Shown here piece after piece: positions 6,135 to 7,293 of a DNA stretch of 7,293 nt. The DNA is from Sulfurimonas sp. Its GTDB lineage: Bacteria; Campylobacterota; Campylobacteria; Campylobacterales; Sulfurimonadaceae. A program made the translations under genes and the position numbers. Location: the NCBI GenBank assembly GCA_026987995.1, contig JALSMC010000275.1, positions 1 through 7,293 on the forward strand, in the 5' to 3' direction. The number at the start of each line of letters is the position of its first letter. Position 1 is the first letter of the stretch. Under the pieces are notes generated by a model that saw nothing but the letters and a program-made list of their open reading frames with translations, was not told the origin of the DNA and made no database searches.

Positions 6135-6773
6135 ATGAAAAAAACAATTGCTTTAGTAAGTTCAATACTTATCTCTTCAAGTTTATATGCAGATCCATCC
6201 CAAGGTGCATATGTTGGTTTAGGTCTAGGTTCATCAATATTTAATGATGGTGGATATTCTGATGATTTAAAAACATATGCAATTAATAATGGTTCTACAA
6301 TAACAATTACAGATGACTATTCTTCACAAGGCTTAAAACTTTATGCAGGTTATCAAATTAACAGAGTAGTTGGAGTAGAAGTTAGTTATATAGATTATGG
6401 GACACATACACTTAAAGCTTCAACTTCAACCATGGAACTCAACCCAACATCTATAGGTATCGCTGCAAATGTAGGTTACAGTATAGGTGAAAATGCCGAA
6501 TATAGACCTTTTGCTATACTTGGCGTTTCTTCAGTAAATATGAATGAAAATGGTACTATTAAAGCTTATGATGATAGTTCAACTACAGCTTTTAAATTTG
6601 GTGTAGGTTTTGAGTATTATCCGGTTAAATTAGCAGGATTTGGCTTTAGAGTAGCCTATGAGGGTGACTTTTACACGGTAAAGGACACAAATCCTTCAAA
6701 TATTCCAGAACTTAAAGATAGTTATAGCAACTCACTAAGTATGTTTTATATAGGTGCTAGTTACAAGTTTTAG
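6135..6773 (+). CDS. Outer-membrane beta-barrel protein, predicted 8 strands (OmpA/OmpW-like porin-family fold)
   Basis: 212 residues starting with a classic signal peptide: MKK, a hydrophobic core, and cleavage after SSLYA at 19, before DPSQGAYVGLGLG. The mature part shows eight amphipathic stretches typical of a small barrel: about 25-33, 66-74, 79-87, 106-115, 124-134, 151-160, 168-177 and 200-211. Polar loops rich in Asn, Ser, Thr and Asp join them. It ends in YIGASYKF, with the terminal phenylalanine of a BAM-recognised last strand. The longest loops (34-62 and 178-198) would face outside. The ATG at 6135 has AAAGG (6124-6128) at 6 nt. There is no peptidoglycan-binding domain, so it is not full OmpA. 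Function (structural, adhesin or small pore) cannot be read from the sequence. It probably forms its own transcription unit under the divergent promoter shared with the HTH gene. Confidence 0.9.
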   Translation: MKKTIALVSSILISSSLYADPSQGAYVGLGLGSSIFNDGGYSDDLKTYAINNGSTITITDDYSSQGLKLYAGYQINRVVGVEVSYIDYGTHTLKASTSTMELNPTSIGIAANVGYSIGENAEYRPFAILGVSSVNMNENGTIKAYDDSSTTAFKFGVGFEYYPVKLAGFGFRVAYEGDFYTVKDTNPSNIPELKDSYSNSLSMFYIGASYKF

Positions 6774-6800
6774 ATTTAAAAATTATTATTTATTTTAATA

Positions 6801-6809
6801 TGCTATAAT
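6801..6809 (+). promoter_or_regulatory. Extended -10 promoter before a candidate small RNA
   Basis: TGCTATAAT matches the extended -10 motif TGnTATAAT exactly, downstream of an A/T-only tract that begins just after the barrel stop codon. Initiation would fall near 6815-6817. No open reading frame starts before the terminator at 6858-6895. Confidence 0.55.
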
Positions 6810-6815
6810 TCTATT

Positions 6816-6895
6816 CAAAACAGTATAACGATAAGAGACTAATCATCTCAAACACTTAAAGCTCTATCTCTTTATTGAGATAGGGCTTTTTTTTT
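6816..6895 (+). ncRNA. Candidate small RNA of about 80 nt
   Basis: A strong extended -10 box (6801-6809) and a strong intrinsic terminator (6858-6895) bracket about 80 nt that contain no ATG, so a short non-coding transcript is predicted. A possible small hairpin GAGA...TCTC with a 7-nt loop lies at about 6835-6849, leaving the 5' segment and the CAAACACTTAA segment single-stranded. It matches no RNA family I recognise; it is too short for 6S RNA and lacks SRP or tmRNA motifs. It could instead be the 3' UTR of the barrel gene, with the -10 box a coincidence, or a 3'-derived small RNA sharing the terminator. The 5' end is estimated from the -10 box. Confidence 0.45.
6858..6895 (+). terminator. 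Rho-independent terminator
   Basis: GCTCTATCTC (6861-6870) pairs with GAGATAGGGC (6877-6886), with one G-U pair and a 6-nt loop TTTATT. The stem extends by AAA/TTT (6858-6860 with 6887-6889). A run of nine T (6887-6895) follows. It would end both read-through from the barrel gene and the candidate small RNA. The opposite strand lacks a T-run after the stem, so it works in the plus direction. Confidence 0.9.
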
Positions 6896-6961
6896 GTCTT
6901 TACTTTTGTAAAGTGTGGGTAACTTTGGCTTCTTCATATTTTACCTCATCTAGTCTTAGTT

Positions 6962-6970
6962 TGCTATACT
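6962..6970 (+). promoter_or_regulatory. Extended -10 promoter for the small basic ORF
   Basis: TGCTATACT differs from TGnTATAAT at one base. It would start transcription near 6977, about 22 nt before the ATG at 6999, leaving the Shine-Dalgarno in the leader. No clear -35 is seen. Confidence 0.45.
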
Positions 6971-6998
6971 ATTAAAAATTACAATATATGGAGAGAAT

Positions 6999-7193
6999 AT
7001 GGGTTCTAAAAATAGAATATTTCTAGGTCTTGTTACAGCATTAATCTTGCATTCCATCCGAAATATATATTCTAAATCCATATACATGAGTAAACGAGTA
7101 CAGTCTAAAATTCAAATAAAACATCCTGAAGTATTTAGATACACATCAAAAGAGGGATTTACATTGCTCCTCAGTAATATTGCCAACAAATAA
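6999..7193 (+). CDS. Small basic protein of unknown function (64 aa)
   Basis: The case for a real gene is its expression signals: a candidate extended -10 (6962-6970) and a Shine-Dalgarno GGAGAG (6990-6995) ending just before the ATG. The 64 residues contain a short hydrophobic stretch at 7-18 (IFLGLVTALILH), too short for a confident membrane helix. A markedly basic remainder follows, with many Lys and Arg and only two Glu (44 and 52). It could be a small membrane-associated or nucleic-acid-binding peptide. I do not recognise a family, and there is no domain. Nothing suggests a frameshifted remnant of a larger gene. A chance ORF remains possible because base composition here is AT-rich. Confidence 0.45.
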   Translation: MGSKNRIFLGLVTALILHSIRNIYSKSIYMSKRVQSKIQIKHPEVFRYTSKEGFTLLLSNIANK

Positions 7194-7218
7194 CAAACAT
7201 TAAATTAAGAACAGAAAT

Positions 7219-7227
7219 TGCTATAAG
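7219..7227 (+). promoter_or_regulatory. Extended -10 promoter before the right-edge gene
   Basis: TGCTATAAG differs from TGnTATAAT at the last base, the most conserved one, so it may be weak. It would start near 7234, about 14 nt before the ATG at 7248. It follows the small basic ORF by 25 nt. Confidence 0.35.
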
Positions 7228-7247
7228 AGTTAAAAAAAGAGATTCAA

Positions 7248-7293
7248 ATGAGAGTAACTTATAACATTTCAGAGAACGCAAGAGAAGAAATAA
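7248..7293 (+). CDS. Start of a gene cut by the right edge (first 15 codons)
   Basis: ATG at 7248 opens a frame that stays open to the edge, reading MRVTYNISENAREEI. An AAGAGA Shine-Dalgarno-like run (7237-7242) sits 5 nt before it, and a candidate -10 box (7219-7227) lies upstream. The beta-strand-then-charged-helix start is common in small DNA-binding antitoxins and in many other proteins, so no product is proposed. Fifteen codons are too few to prove a gene. Confidence 0.4.
   Translation, partial: MRVTYNISENAREEI

Noticed and set aside
6898..6913. Perfect 6-bp hairpin CTTTAC-TTTT-GTAAAG as a second terminator
   Set aside because: No T-run follows on either strand, and a much stronger terminator ends three bases upstream; probably chance in A/T-rich DNA.

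Overview
The window is AT-rich and looks like a chromosome of the Campylobacterota (Epsilonproteobacteria), most likely a Sulfurimonas-type sulfur oxidiser. Three things suggest this. The gene order rpmE - rsmI - SpoU methyltransferase - membrane protein - periplasmic protein - aminotransferase - hom matches, from memory, Campylobacter jejuni Cj0155c to Cj0149c. The promoters look like the phylum's sigma-70 type (TGnTATAAT-like -10 with little or no -35). Genes are packed with 1-7 nt overlaps. Genus assignment is inference only.

Positions 1-5719 are one minus-strand, operon-like block read from right to left: ribosomal protein L31 (rpmE, true start 5719), 16S rRNA 2'-O-methyltransferase RsmI (TTG start), a SpoU-family RNA 2'-O-methyltransferase, a RodZ-like single-pass membrane protein, an exported protein of unknown function, an AlaC-type aminotransferase, and homoserine dehydrogenase (hom), which is cut by the left edge. 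Ribosome genes come first, a probable envelope pair sits in the middle and amino-acid synthesis comes last. The SpoU, RodZ-like and exported-protein genes overlap by 1 and 7 nt. The aminotransferase stop is one base from the hom start.

Positions 5720-6134 are regulatory DNA around a 62-residue helix-turn-helix protein (minus strand). This gene is divergent from an outer-membrane beta-barrel gene (plus strand, 6135-6773). Their 127-bp shared promoter region is dense with nested inverted repeats, including two GATAA-N3-TTATC palindromes. One of these fills the spacer of the barrel gene's likely promoter. This is the most interesting stretch and suggests local control of the barrel gene by the small regulator.

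Positions 6774-7293 are sparse. They hold an extended -10 promoter followed about 80 nt later by a strong intrinsic terminator with no start codon between, which is a candidate small RNA. Next come a 64-residue basic, weakly hydrophobic small ORF with its own promoter and Shine-Dalgarno, and the first 15 codons of another gene cut by the right edge. No mobile elements, CRISPR arrays, tRNAs or rRNAs are visible. Most of the window is ordinary core genome.
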